In this document: positions 37,716 to 51,862 of the stretch, one piece after another
Position numbering within the stretch: the stretch's first letter is position 1
Layout of the letters: every line of letters begins with the position of its first letter
NCBI GenBank assembly: GCA_014529385.2
Contig: CM043963.1
Span: forward strand, 109,348,912-109,412,911
Reading direction: 5' to 3'
From: Adiantum capillus-veneris
Lineage: Eukaryota; Streptophyta; Polypodiopsida; Polypodiales; Pteridaceae
DNA length: 64,000 nt
The notes under the pieces: model-generated
Databases searched by the model: none
Told to the model about the DNA's origin: nothing
The model's input: only the letters and a program-made list of their open reading frames with translations
Made by a program: the position numbers and the translations under genes

Positions 37716-40700
37716 CTTATCAAGCTTTAATGGAAAGCTTATCACCTACTCCAAGCTTGTGAAAAGGGAGGCCTACACCAACAACTCTTGGCTTTGTGAT
37801 GCAAATCCAACCAAGAGCCAAGCTCCAATGCATGCTCATCTCCTCTACCATGCTAATTACTAAGCTAAGCTATGCTAATATGAGTGATTATGTGAGGAGA
37901 TGTATATCTTTCTCGTAAGACTACTCCTTCCTTTCAATCTACTCTTATACCCGGCTAGCTCTCACCATCTTCGAAGGTGTGTGAGGTCTTGGGTCTGAGA
38001 CCGTGAGGGAATTGATGTTGTGTTTGATAAGTGTTTTGCTTAGTGCTTGAAGTTTCCATCTTCATTGCACTAGCTAGTATTGAAGGAACACAAAGAATTG
38101 TATTGTAAAATGTCTCTCTTGATGGGAGAAACCATAATACAAAGCCTTTTGGAGGAGGACCGGCTCCATGTAAATCTGGTCCTCAACTGTTTTCAATAGC
38201 TTAATTTCTGTCTCTCCACCCAAGCACTCTTGTTATTCTCATTAGGAATATATTCTTATAAAATGCTCACTATGTTCATGCTATTTTCCGCTACACACAA
38301 TTTACTAGGCCATTAAATGTTACAATGCGCATGGCTAAGTTGATACTCATAGCATACATGAAACTTTGAGGGAATAGATGTGTAAATAACTATTGCAAAA
38401 AGAACTAAATACTTACCACTTTGAACCGTAGATTCATAAGAGGCTATATGGAACAATTACTCGGTAGCCTTGCTAAAACATTTGAATGTGAACATGAAGC
38501 ACATCTAGACGCCATTCTAGGCATGACGTGGTTCTATAGCAAGATAGCTTCTCTATTAGTAAATTATGCATCTCATACTATCTTTTTTGAGCTTGATGAT
38601 GTGTATCATGTGGTCGAGGGTTCTACATCCTTCGGGACCACCGATTCTCCTGTAAACTTTATTTCAGCAAAAGAGTTTGATACATCGTATCATGATCCTA
38701 ATGTTGAAGTCTCGGTCTGTGTTGTCAAAGATTCCATCGTTGTTTTTCTTTTCATTGTCATTCCATAAGTTAAAATGTTAGTCAAATGTTGATGAGCTTT
38801 CGTCTGAGCATGATGTTCCTTTGTGTGATAATGATGCTATTGTTAAGGGATATTTACATCCTTTTTTGAAAGAGTTTGCTGATGTGTTTCCATCTGATTT
38901 ACCAAATGGGCTTCCAGGGTCTCATGGGCTCAACCTTGATCACAAGATAGAGCTTTTACCTAGTAGCATGCTGTGTCTCGGCAACCAGCCTGAAAGAGGA
39001 ATATGAGACGCTAGGCAGCTACAAGCCTATCTTGCGAAAGGTTTTATTGAGCCTAGTAAGTCTCCGTGGTTCTCTCTTGTTCTTCTCGCTAAAATGGATG
39101 GTGGTATGCGTTTCTGCGTAGATTACAAGGGTCTTGACAAGGTCACCGTTAAGAATAAATATTTGTTGCCTAGGATGAATGACCTCATGGATCAACTCTC
39201 GGGTGTGAGATATTTCACTGAGATCGATCATTGGTCTAGTTACCATCAAATACATATACATCCGCATGATGTCGTGAAAACCGTGTTTTGTACATGGTAT
39301 GGACATTACTAATTCTGGGTCTTGCCTTTTGGATTGATCAACGCTCCCGCAACTTTTTAGCAAATGATGAAGACCTCTTTTGTCCGTGTGTGGAAATTGT
39401 GTGGTTGTGTTCCTCGATGACATACTTATTTACAGTGAGACACTCTAGGAACATTTGCAACACCTTCGGCTTGTCGTACGTATTTTACGACGAGAGAAGT
39501 TGTATGCAAAACAATTTAAGTGTGCGTTTTTCTGCACGGAGTTGTTGTATCTCGGTCATGTCATCTTGGTTGATGACATCTGCATTGATCCCAAAAAGGT
39601 ACCAGTGGTCCTACAATTGTCCCCACCACTTTTTTGTGCTTGGTTAGCCTTGCCAAAGGAATTGTGATTTCTCTTATTTTTGCTACGAACTTGCAATCAA
39701 GGATTTTAGAGGCTGTGTGTTATGGGTTTTAGGGTTCAGGTTTTTGCGTCGAGGTAAAAGACAACTGATGATTGTGTCTGTCTGGCCAATTATTGACACA
39801 CTCTCTCTAGAAAGATGGTCGATTCTTAACTCTTAGTCAAGATTAAATTTCTGTCACTTGATCATTCCAGTTCTCGGACATTCATGCATTGCTTTATCCT
39901 ATGCACCAATTCTGTTTCCTTATTTCATTTCTGGTAACTACTTTAAAGCCACAACTGTCTTCTATCAAATGCGAAACAATGATTAGTATCAAATATGCTG
40001 AGAGCTATTGCAACCAAGAAGTTTACAGTAAATAAAGAAAGAAATTAGATCGTTTCTCTCTGTGCATGATGGCTGGCGATTGCAGGTTTCCCTTGGTGCA
40101 GAGCTTTGCAACAGGGCTCCAACTTTTGACATGGACATTGAGGATTTTTTAGATGCTCAAGGAAAACCAATCACCTATGAAGCAGCGAGAGCTTTTTTCG
40201 GAAGGGACCCTTCACAAAAGTAGGGCTTTTTATGCTACTTGAAACTTTGATGATACAAAAATTGGAAAATTTTGAAGAGTCCCCTCTTCACAGGTGGGCA
40301 GCGTATGTTGCTGGAACAATACTTGTCCTTATGCGAGAAAAAGGGGTTAAATTTCAGGACGGCATAAGCATACTGGTAAGGTAATTTCCTCTGAACATCT
40401 TGGGTAAATGCCGCAGCCGGATTTATGTGTTCATGCACAGGTGTCTTCTGCTGTCCCTGAAGGTAAAGGAGTGTCTTCTTCTGCAGCTGTGGAGGTTGCA
40501 ACCATGTCTGCCTTAATTGCAGCCTATGGTAGGTCTGACATATTTTTATATTCAACTGCTAAACAAATCTTGTGCATCTTGTTCCTTTTTCTGCTGGAGG
40601 AAAAACATACCTGACTAAGTACTGGAAAAATGTGTGGAAAAGTAATGATACGAGGGATCATTCTTTCCATGGGATTTCTACATAGAAGCCATTCCTGTAG

Positions 40701-43700
40701 AATTTAAGAATACCAGTCAACAAAATGCAGGCAGCAGCATCCAAGGATCTGAGATTTAGAAAGAAACTTATTTGAGGGAGTTGCTCATAATTTGTAATCT
40801 CCATCATTTTTTTTCCTTTGTAAATCTCTCTGTCATAAGTCTTGAGGAGGGCCTCTTAAGGTTTTACTTGCCTTAAAATCTAGTAGTTGCAAAGCTAAAA
40901 TACATGTGCAAAAACTTGCCTGATTTGCTACTAACATAGAAGCGTGCAAATTATCGTATGTACAGTTTGTAGGAAAAAAAATTTATTGCGTTATATGAGG
41001 TCTATCTGCTTGTGATTTCAGGTTTAAATATTTCCCCAACAGAAACTGCTGTTCTATGCCAAAAGGTTGGTTCAATCTTCAGTCTAAAAGTTCGCTGTGC
41101 TGGTCTCTCAAAGCTATTTTCTTGCAGGTAGAAAATCATGTAGTTGGTGCACCCTGTGGGGTGATGGATCAAATGGCCTCAGCTTGTGGGGAAGCTTACA
41201 AGTTACTTGCAATGGTTTGCCAGGTATGTCATGTGCATTGTTGTTTGATCATTTATTAGATATTTGCTCCAATATATTCAAGAGGTTATGTTATTTTTGT
41301 GTAGCCTGCTGAAGTTAAAGAGCACGTCAACATCCCCACACACATACGTTTCTGGGGGATTGATTCAGGCATTAGGCACAGGTAATTAACTGCCCATAAT
41401 TTTTTATAAAATCTCAAGTTTGGCTGGTTTCCCACTGCAAAACATGAGTATCATGAAATTTTGATAGGAGGTCTGGTTGGAATCTTATGGTTTTGATGAG
41501 AGTATGGACTACACAATACCGAGTCTTGGTTTTATGTGATTATTTCTTTTTACTAGCTACATGGGGCTTCAAATTGGAATGTGACCAAACTTGGGCATTG
41601 ATACCCTTGTTGGATTGGTTGGGGAAGCAAGGAAATTTCTTATCGATTCTTCTCTATTTCTGACACTATCACTTATGAGAGACTTCGGATTGGAACTTTT
41701 GAGACGGCTAGCTTGGGATAGCTGGTAGCTGGCATTGGCCATCTCTCTCCAGTATGGTCACTTTGGATTAATAACTACTGTATGGTACTGCAATCTGCAA
41801 ACCCTTAATCACCTTAGTACAAAACAATTGATGAACTGAACTGAAGTAAGGTAGAGAGAGGAGATGAGGGAGTAGCATGCTCCTGCTCGACACAGATCGG
41901 TGGCCACTGCCGAAGACCCTGATCACTGAAAGAAGGGAGCAACTTGAGTAGGAGGCTATATACAAAACCATTCCAAAGGAGAATGCCACCTCCAATATCC
42001 CTCAACATCAAATCATGGCAAGAGCAATTCAATCATTGGATCAACAAGTGTTTAAGTTTGAACTAAAGGAATCTTTAGATAAGAGAAAGCCTCAACAATA
42101 AGATGAAGTCAGACCAGCTGTCTAAAATTTTGGGAATATACCAAAATTCAAGAAAGGGGAGCAGGATGTAGTTGATGGGAACCTATCCCTGGAGGAGATA
42201 GTCTACATAGAAGTCACTTTTATGAGTTACCTTATGGAATCACCAACAATAAATTTAAGCACAATAGTAAGCTTTCAATGTTAGATCTTCTTCTTCACAA
42301 TGTAATGTGCTCTTCCGCTTCCTCTCTAGGGCGGAGATTATAAAAACTAGGTACTAAGAAGTATCACAAAAAGCCTGCACCTTTTCAAACTCTCTTCATC
42401 GATACACACTTTTTTTCTTTTTTTTTTTTGTAAATCTTTTTGATGGAATTTACAAGTGGGAAACCTCAAAGCGAGGAAAACCCACGAAAAATAAGAGATA
42501 CAAAAAGTGGAGCACCATGAGGCTATGAGGGCTAGAAACATTCAAAGTAAATCCTATAAGCATCAAGAGTGATGTCCCCAGCATCATAAGCGAAATGCAG
42601 CGTTTGACCAAGCAACAATTTGAAATAAGGAAGCGGGTCAGCAATAGTGCCTTGAAACATTAAAGACTTCAGGTGGTGCCAAATGGCCCACAGACACATA
42701 TGTGTCTGCTGATGCCCCCAAACAGCACGCAAACAATCTGATAATCAGCCACCCATGGAATTCAAAGGAAATGAGAATTTAAAGAGCCTACACCCCCCCC
42801 CCCCCTTTCTCAGCTGCACAGCCACGCTCCTGCTCAACACAGATCGGAGGCCATTGTCGAAGCCCTTGGGTATTTCTCATAAATTTAAACACAATAGTAA
42901 GCTTCCAATTCTTCCACTTCCTCCCTCGGTGGGTTTCCACTGGAGAGTTCTAAATCTCCAAAAAGGAACTAGGTACTTGAGAGTGACCCCAAAAGCCTGT
43001 TCCTTTTTAAACTCATACTCCCATCGATATGCACACATATACCTAAAAGCACACACTCAATCTGATAATCAGCCACCCATAGAATTCAAAGGAAATGAGA
43101 ATTAAAAAGATGCTGATTCCCTATTTTTATCTCTCTGACCTCCCTCTAATGTAGCCCCAGGGGCACTGTGCTCGCAAGGTTGCCTGGGGTATTGAGTGTT
43201 GCAGAAAAATCTGTACAAGTGATTGGTGCGTGATGTGAGTACCTTGGACCATTCCAGTTTCATGTAGTGAAATGTACTCACACCGAGAATGGGGATAATG
43301 GCACACTAGAATGAATGATGACCAATGTACATGACTGAGAACTTAATTGGAAATGTAACAACTAAAATACACACAAGAAGTGAAATCTGATCTCAATACA
43401 CAGCAAGGACCAAGGTGAGGGGTTTTGGGGTTTCTATATTTAGACTGGAAGCGCAATTGATTATTGCGTATCTCCGTCGACTCATATAATTTCTCCCTGG
43501 TGGTCCCTACCAAACTCCGATGGCAAGGATCTTTCAAGCCACATTGTAACTTTCTCTATGTGGATTCTCTCCTCTCTTTAGAGGGTGCTGATTTTCTCTC
43601 TTCACCTGAATTTTGTTGTTCTCTCTCTCGAGAATAGTTTCCTGTCTCTAGAAAAGTGTAGTTTTATAGTAGGATACCAATGTCGTGCTCTCTATTGTGG

Positions 43701-46700
43701 TGCTCCTTAGTGCCGTATGCAAGAAACCTCACTCCATAGCACAAACTTGTAAGCGCCCCATGAGACTAAGAGGGCTTATTCGTGGTTCAATACTTAAAGA
43801 ACTTATCAAAATATGAATCACAACACAAGAAAGAGACAAGAGACAGAATGACGATTGAAGATGCGCAAACCCCCCCAAAGAAAATATATTTCTGCTCAAT
43901 CCAAGTGTCACAAACTGTTGACATGTCAAGCCACTGAAGAACAGAGCCAACTTGTAGATCCCGGTTGAGAAGCCTAAACCCTAGAAGCATCAGAAGAAGC
44001 AAAAGAAGTTACCACCAACTTATGGTACCCCGTCCGATGGGGCCCAAGTGCCACAAAGACAATAAATAAAGTTGGACCCACACACACACACAGAAGCGTT
44101 AAAAACTAATGATGTGGCAGCTGTACGGACAGCCTAGAATTTACGCTGACATGATGATGTGGCAGCAATACGGATTCCCGCGTTTTGGGTTGGCAAGTGC
44201 TGACATGGCCGGTGTACGGATTTTCGTAATTCACGCTAGCAGCTTTTTGGGCTCAACGCTTTTGGGCGTGATGCTTTTGAGTTTGTAGCTTTTCATGTAA
44301 TTGCTTTTCATGGGCCAAGGGCCTTTAAATATGAGCCAAGGGCTCATTCTCTGGCATGCTTCCTGGAGAAGGAACATAGTCTGGAGTACCAGCGTCGTAC
44401 CTAGCTCAAGCAATATAAAGAAATACCGAAAGGGGCGCCAACGTTTGGAGCGAGTTCTCTCTCTTGGCGTGGAACTCTGTCACTCCCCGTCGTCTCGTGT
44501 GTCGTGCACTCTCTTTCAATTTAGTTGAAGTACTTAAAGTTGTTCAGTATGTTCTTTTCCATTGGCACGTGGTGCCCGTCCGCGTGACATTTGTATAGAG
44601 CTTCAGGCGTGTGCTTTTCTGAAAGCATGCGGGTCCTACCAAAGAGGAGACAGAGCAAGATGGAACTTCCAAAGTTTATTGGAAATCTATATAAAGAAAC
44701 TTCGTGTCCCAACCCCGGACTTATTAGAAAGCATACCGGTCCTACCAAAGAGCAAACAGAGCAAACAGAGAAAGGTGGCTCTTCCAAAGTTTACTAGAAA
44801 TTTTAGTAAAGAATCTTCGTGTCCTACTCCCAGACTTATTAGCCACTCCCACCCTTACTTCATCGCACATGGGGCGTGCTCCCGTCTTCATCACTCTGTC
44901 TTACAGGGCTTAAGCCATAAAGATCACTTGCAGAGAAGGATCAAAACTTTTTTTTCGAGTTGCTGTTTTTTTAAAAGGTAGTGCCATGAAGTGATGGAAG
45001 AAATGGGACTTGCCAAGCTTTCAAGAAAAAATTTTGCCAGAAGTTACATGCCTTCAGACATCTTCCTTCAGAGTGCAGCTTCTGGCAAAGTAGGGTATCT
45101 TAAAATGCTTGCCATGCAAACCCTAGCAGATTACAACTTGCAGTCTTTGGACATCTTTCAACAGGTGTCTCTTCTCGAGCTGATAACCTTGGTGGTCTAG
45201 TGTGATTGCTATGTCTTGGGACTACCATCACCGCCACAGGGACATTGTCTGTCCAAGAGCTTATGGACCATGCTGCGGTTGGCTACAACCTTATGGAAGA
45301 AATCTAACCCTAGTCTTGGTGCAAGTTTCAAGATGGAAATCTAGTTGTCTTTTCGAGCTCGACTGATGTCGAGATTGCTTTTTAAGTTTGAATTTTGTTT
45401 GAGAACTTGTTTGGAATTTGTTTGAAATGGATGGTATTTGTTTTAAACCTGTATTGGTGCCGATTTGAATTGTTTCTCTGGTTTTAATGCTAGTTTCAAT
45501 GATTGGTGATTTTACTCCTTGGTGGAGGAGTGAGAAATGATGTTTCTTGGTCCTCATCATGTCAATGGCTCTCTTTACCATCTCAGTGGTAAAGAAGGTG
45601 TTGGTAGGTGGGCATGGCTCTGTAGGATCTGGAAGGGGTCCTGTCCAGGAACCGTATATAACGATGAGGCATACTGGCCCCCACATCAGGAGAAGCAATC
45701 ACTGGGGGAGGGGAGTGCTCATGAAAGAATCGCCATGGAGCTTGCCTTAAAGAAAACCGGTAAATTTACACAAGTTTTAGTGTAATTACTGGCAAAAGCT
45801 CCAAATTTAGACTTGAAAGCCAGGAGAATTGTGCGCATGCTGTTAAGGTGATATGGTGAAGAAACTCTGACGTAGTAGCAATAGCTGCTCCACTGATGGG
45901 CCCCCTAGCACATTGCTGAACAGCTGATACAAGTCTCGCTCCATCTGGGCCAAGTAAGCTCGTTTCTTCCATCGCACAAGGCGCAAGGAAGCAATCCGAC
46001 TCCTAAAAGAAGATCCCTCTAAAGCTGGGCTCTCATCTCTCTACACTCCTTATCATACCAACTATTCTAAGGCATGCTCCCAGAATATCGCCTCCGACCT
46101 GGCTGAGTGTGTGGGTATGTCTCTGATGCTGCACAATGAAGTGTCTCAGTCAATAAAGTGGTGCACTCCTCCACTAAGAGGCCAGGAAGAGTTGTGTATA
46201 GACGGCTATAGATCTCCTCTATATAAACCGAGTCAATCTCTGGTGTAAATGTATAACGGGTATGTGACCTGCCTCCTGATGTTTGTGCTGTACTATACTA
46301 AAATGAAATAGACAATGTCAAAAGTGCATGATTCACTGCTACGCCCACTGGTCTGGCTCCCACTATGAAATATTGAATAAGGAATAAAGCTCGGTTGTGC
46401 CATAACATAGTCCACTGTACTGGCCCCCTGTCTGTGTGGAAAGCATGTGAAACCGACTGCTCTAGGAAATTGCTATAAGCCATTAAGTATGGCTAGCCCA
46501 TGTGCAGCGGTCATCTCCGTGAGGTATCTCCCATACTCCGTGTGCTCTCTGTCATGTGAGCATGTGTCAAGCCCCAACTCACCCACATCCAGTTCTCTAA
46601 GCATCTCATCTGAAGTGTTGTAGAAGACTGTCTGAGAGTTTCCCATTTGGGCATTGAAGTCCCCTAGGAGGATGTTATCACCATCCCCATCATCTAGTAT

Positions 46701-49700
46701 AGAGAAAGGCGACGGTCCTCTGGATGCAGCATATACTGACGTACTGGGAGGGAAGTAACTTATGGCAATGTATAGAAATCGGCCTGTGTCAGCTCTTAGC
46801 CTCACCCACATGTATCTAGCATGATCATCTCTCCGTACAGTATGTAGTAGTGGCTGTAACTCTTCCCTAAATAGCACTACTACACCTCTTGAACCTCTAC
46901 TCCCATGCTCAGATCTCGTGACTGTCTTGTGGGCTGTCTCCCATCTGTATCCCACCACATGTGGCATAAGCTATCCAGGGGCTTGATGAGTCTCTAAAAA
47001 GAAAGCAATGTCCCTGTCTCTGAAACTGTCCTCAAAGGCACCAACGTCCAACCTCATAGATCCATTACAATTCCAAGTAGCCATCTTCATTGTGGTCCCA
47101 TAGGTCTCACACCGTCATGTAGAGCGCCGCTCTACAATCACCACCCGACCATCTCTATAAAAGGCCATCTTTCCCTTCTCCCTTGCCGCCGTAATCTCTG
47201 GCATTACCTCTCTCATATGCGCAAGCTGTGTGAGAGAGTGAGATCATCACCGAGGAAAATACCTGTCTTCTTGAGAGTAGGCCTCTTTCTCAAGAATTCC
47301 TTCTTCTCTTCCAAGGAGGGGAAGTGTAGTATGAGAGCTCTCCCTTTTGAAGATTCTCCCGGGCCATCACTCTTCTGCCACTCTCCATACCTTTGTGTGT
47401 GAAGGCTTTTCGACCCCATCATGGATGTGAGGCTTGTGACCTCTTTTTCTGTAACAAACTGCTGACGTGTCGACCTACTGGAGAACGGAGCTACCGGCCG
47501 AGGGGCTTAAACCCTAGAAGAAGCAGAAGCAGGAACAAATTTCTGAAAATTGTGTAGCTGCTGAGGACGTGGCATATTTCTGAAAATTGTGCTGGCATCA
47601 TAATGTGCAAGCTGTACGGAATTCCACGTTTTGCGCTGGTTGATGACGTGGCAGACTGTACGGATTTCCGTAAATTATGCTGGCAGCTTTTGGCTTTGCT
47701 TTTTGGACCAGAAGCTTTTGAGTTTTGAAGGCTTTTCATTGTAAGTGCTTTTCAGGCCAAGGAGTTTTGAAGGCTTTTCATTGTAAGTACCTGTCTTCTT
47801 GAGAGTAGGCCTCTTTCTCAAGAATTCCTTCTTCTCTTCCAAGGAGGGGAAGTGTAGTATGAGAGCTCTCCCTTTTGAAGATTCTCCCGGGCCATCACTC
47901 TTCTGCCACTCTCCATACCTTTGTGTGTGAAGGCTTTTCGACCCCATCATGGATGTGAGGCTTGTGACCTCTTTTTCTGTAACAAACTGCTGACGTGTCG
48001 ACCTACTGGAGAACGGAGCTGCCGGCCGAGGGGCCTAAACCCTAGAAGAAGCAGAAGCAGGAACAAATTTCTGAAAATTGTGTAGCTGCTGAGGACGTGG
48101 CATATTTCTGAAAATTGTGCTGGCATCATAATGTGCAAGCTGTACGGAATTCCACGTTTTGCGCTGGTTGATGACGTGGCAGACTGTACGGATTTCCGTA
48201 AATTATGCTGGCAGCTTTTGGCTTTGCTTTTTGGACCAGAAGCTTTTGAGTTTTGAAGGCTTTTCATTGTAAGTGCTTTTTAGGCCAAGGGTCTTTAAAT
48301 ATGACGTCAAGGCTCATTCTCTGGCATGCTTCCTGGAGAAGGTGCAGAGTCTGGAGTACTGGCTTGTATTGTGTTGATGCAATATAAAGAAATACCGAGA
48401 GGGGCGCCAAGGTTTGGGGCCAATACTCTCTGGGTGGAATTCCGCCGCTCCGTGTCGCCTATCGTCTCTCTCTTTCAATTTAGTTGTTATTGAAGTGCTA
48501 AAAGTCTGTTCAGTCTGTTCTTTTCTATTGGCACGTGGTGCCCGTCTTGTGATAGTGGTATCAGAGCATCAGGCATGTGCTTTTTTGAAAGCATACCGAT
48601 CCCACAAAAGAGCGGACATAGCAAACCAGAGACTCTCTAGAATTGATTCGAGGTATTTTTGTCCTCCAACTCGGACTTAGTAGCTACTCTCACCCTTACT
48701 TCATCGCGCATCGGGCGCACTCCCGTCTTCACCGCTCATGTCTTACAGGGCATAAGCCATTAAGATCACTTGCAAGAGAAGGATCCAAGATTTGTTTCAA
48801 GTCATTGTTTTCCTCAAAAAGCAGTGCCATGCAGATGTTGATGTCTACAGCTACAAAGCAGCACAATCCAAGTACTTGGCAAGCTTTCAAGAAAAATTTT
48901 GTCCAAAGTTATATGGTTTCTGACATCTTCCTTCGGAGTGCAACTTTTGGCAGAGTGGGGTATCCTGAAATGCTTGCCATGGAAACCCTAGCAGATTATA
49001 ACTTGAAATTTCTCGACATCTCTCAGTAGATGTCTCTTCACGAGCAGATGACCTTGGAGGTCCAGTACGATTGCTATCTTGGGACTACCATCGCCGCCAA
49101 AGAAACACTGTCTGTCCAAGGGCTGATGGACCATGCTGTGCTCGGCTACGATCTCATGGAAGGAACCTAACCCTAATTTTTGGTGCAGGTTTCAAGATGG
49201 AAAGTTAGTCGACTTTTCAAGCTCGACTGATGTTGAGATTGATTTTTAAGTTTCAAATCTGTTTGAGAACTTGTTTGGTGATCCTGTTTGGAATTTGTTT
49301 GAAATGGATACTATCTGTTTTAAATCTGTCGTGGTGCCGATTTGAATTGTTTGACTTTGGTTTTAATACTGGTTTCAATGATTGGTGATTTTACTCCCGG
49401 GTGGAGTAGTGAGAAATAATGTTTGAGAATGCGTGTTCATACTCATGGCTCGGACCCTTGTGGTTATTTGCGGGGGGAGTATTGAATGATTGAAAAGTGT
49501 TGTTTTTCTCATGGCCCGGACCCTCGTGGTTATTTACGGGGGCAGTATTGTTGTTGTAACTCCCGGCCCAGACCTGGATGGTTATGCGGGAGGAGTATTA
49601 AGAAGTTTGAGCAATGGTTACTCTCAGCACCTCCAAACGACGCAGGCTGCGGTCTAGGGGGCGTTTGGTTGTAAAAGGCCTCTATATCTCCCGGCCCGGA

Positions 49701-51816
49701 CCTTTTTAGGTTATGTGGGAGAAGTGATAAGGGACTCGTTGAATATCTCCCGGCCAGGACCTTGTTAGGTTATGCGTGAGGAGTGTTCATCGGCGGCTTT
49801 ATGTTTCTGTCTTGTAACATGCATATGTGAGCATTTGTGTTGCATTGTGATGTGCCAACCACTGAACATTCCTAATTGGATAAGATTGCCTGGGTATGTA
49901 ATTTTAATGCATCAAGACACCCGTGGAAGATCAGTACGGTCTGTGTGTAATGGCTAATTTTACTACGCCGGAATATCAAGAGTTCCAATCTGGACAAAAG
50001 GAGAAGCTAACTCCTTAATCAAAAAAAGAGCAAACTGATTGTCCCTCGGAATGTCCCTTGGAATGACCATCGGAAATTTTTTTGAGCTAACTTGAGTTGT
50101 TTTGCAGATATGCTGTAATCGCGGACGATTACTCTCTTTCAAGAAGGGGAGATGTAACAAACTGCTGACGTGTCGACCTAATGAAGAACGGAGCTACCGG
50201 CCGAGGGGCCTAAACCCTAGAAGAAGCAAAAGCAAGAACAGATTTCTGAAAATTGCGTAGCTGCTAAGGACGTGGCATATTTTCGAAAATTGCGTGGGCA
50301 TGATGACGTGGCAAGCTATATGGGATTTCGCGTTTTGCGTTGGCTGATGACATGGCAGGCTGTACGGATTTCTGTAAATTATGCTGACAGCTTTTGGCTT
50401 TGCTTTTTGGACCAGAAGCTTTTGAGTTTTGAAGGCTTTTCACTGTAAGTGCTTTTCAGGCCAAGGGTCTAAAAATATGAGGTTAGGGCTCATTCTCTAG
50501 CATGCTTCCTAAAGAAGGTGCAGAGTCTGGAGTACCGGCTTGTACTGTGTTGATTCAATATAAAGAAATACCGAAAGGGGCGCCAAGGTTTGGGGCCAAT
50601 ACTCTCTAGGATGGAATTCCGCCGCTCCGTGTCGCGTGTCGTCTCTCTCTTTCAGTTCAGTTGTTATTGAAGTGCTAAAAGTCTGTTCAATCTGTTCTTT
50701 TCTATTGGCACGTGGTGCCCGTCTTGTGACTAGAAGAAGCAGAAGCAGGAACAGATTTCTGAAAATTACGTAGCTGTTGAGGACATGGCATATTTTCGGA
50801 AATTGTGTTGGCATGATGACGTGGCAAGCTGTACGAAATTCCGCGTTTTGCGTTAGCTGATGACGTGGCAGGCTGTATGGATTTTCGTAAATTACGTTGG
50901 CAGCTTTTGGCTTTGCTTTTTGGACCAGAAGCTTTTGAGTTTTGAAGGCTTTTCACTGTAAGTGCTTTTCAGGCCAAGGGTCTTTAAATATGAGGTTAGG
51001 GCTCATTCTCTGGCATGATTCCTGGAGAAGGTGCATAGTCTAGAGTATCTGCTTGTACTGTGTTGATGCAATATAAAGAAATATCGAAAGCAGCGCGAAG
51101 GTTTGGGGCCAATACTCTTTGGGGTGGAATCCTGCTCCTCCGTGTCACGTGTCGTCTCTCTCTTTCAGTTCAGTTGTTATTTAAGTGCTAAAAGTCTATT
51201 CAGTCTGTTCTTTTCTATTGGCACATGGTTCCCATCTTGTGACATTTTCCACATTGTTTATGTCCTTGAGGCCGGTTACCCTCACATGTAGAGTTCGCAT
51301 CCTCCTCCTTTGTTCCTCTTAGAGGATCATGTTAATAAGAGTGGGTATACAAGGAGCTTCCTTACCTTTCCCTTTCTAGGCAACCTCAATCCATTTTTCG
51401 GCCTCCTCTACTTTCTTTTGTGTTGCGGAGATGACCACGGCCCATGACTTCTCCTCACCTTCCTTGATAACCCGTATGTCTTCTCTCATGATGTTCAATT
51501 CTTCCATCACGGATGGCTGAACTTCACCTTCTTCGAGCTGCCCACTTTTTGCTTGTAGATTTTGGATGATGGATGACCGCTTCCTCCTCGAGCGAAGCGA
51601 TCCTCCTACACATGCCATCTCTTTCTTCGGTCCATCTTTGAAGAATAGTGCTCCTCTCCTACCTCCACTTTTCCACTTCGTTTCTCCATTCTCTCATTTC
51701 CTTCTCTACTGCCGACATCCTCTTCCCTGTCTGCATGAAAGAGGCTTTGTGGGCGGCTCGCGAAGGATGCGTCTTCTTACATGTAGAGGAAGCCGTTGGC
51801 ACTTCTTGATGCTTCC

Positions 51817-51862
<46 letters not shown>

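Larger units (their letters stand above)
47978..51244 (+). mobile_element. Non-autonomous LTR element 2 with an extra LTR piece and TTTTC duplication
   Basis: LTRs at 47978-48554 and 50153-50730, plus a third, 5'-truncated LTR at 50731-51244. The target pentamers ttttc (47973-47977 and 51245-51249) flank the whole set, so the third piece arose within the element or together with the insertion. A PBS (TGGTATCAGAGC, 48556-48567) is perfect. The interior has no genes but carries the five-hairpin array (49442-49790) and the hairpin-polypurine unit (50115-50152). Inserted in LINE-E ORF1. Confidence 0.9.
45541..51819 (-). mobile_element. LINE-E: full 5' end, split by an LTR element, 3' end lost
   Basis: A LINE of the LINE-A family on the minus strand. 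Its 5' end abuts a (GA)n (TC in its own sense) tract at 51820. ORF1 runs 51810 to 51250, is interrupted by the LTR element 47978-51244, and continues at 47977. A 528 bp tandem duplication then repeats the ORF1/LTR junction. ORF1 ends near 47117 and ORF2 starts near 47091. ORF2 continues through the endonuclease into the RT start, then stops at 45541 beside LTR-element DNA. A 182 bp foreign piece (45738-45919) replaces about 25 bp of the RT region. Confidence 0.82.

Noticed and set aside
38421-39650. Endogenous pararetrovirus
   Set aside because: The protease-RT order and the nearby LTRs fit gypsy; there is no movement or coat protein motif.
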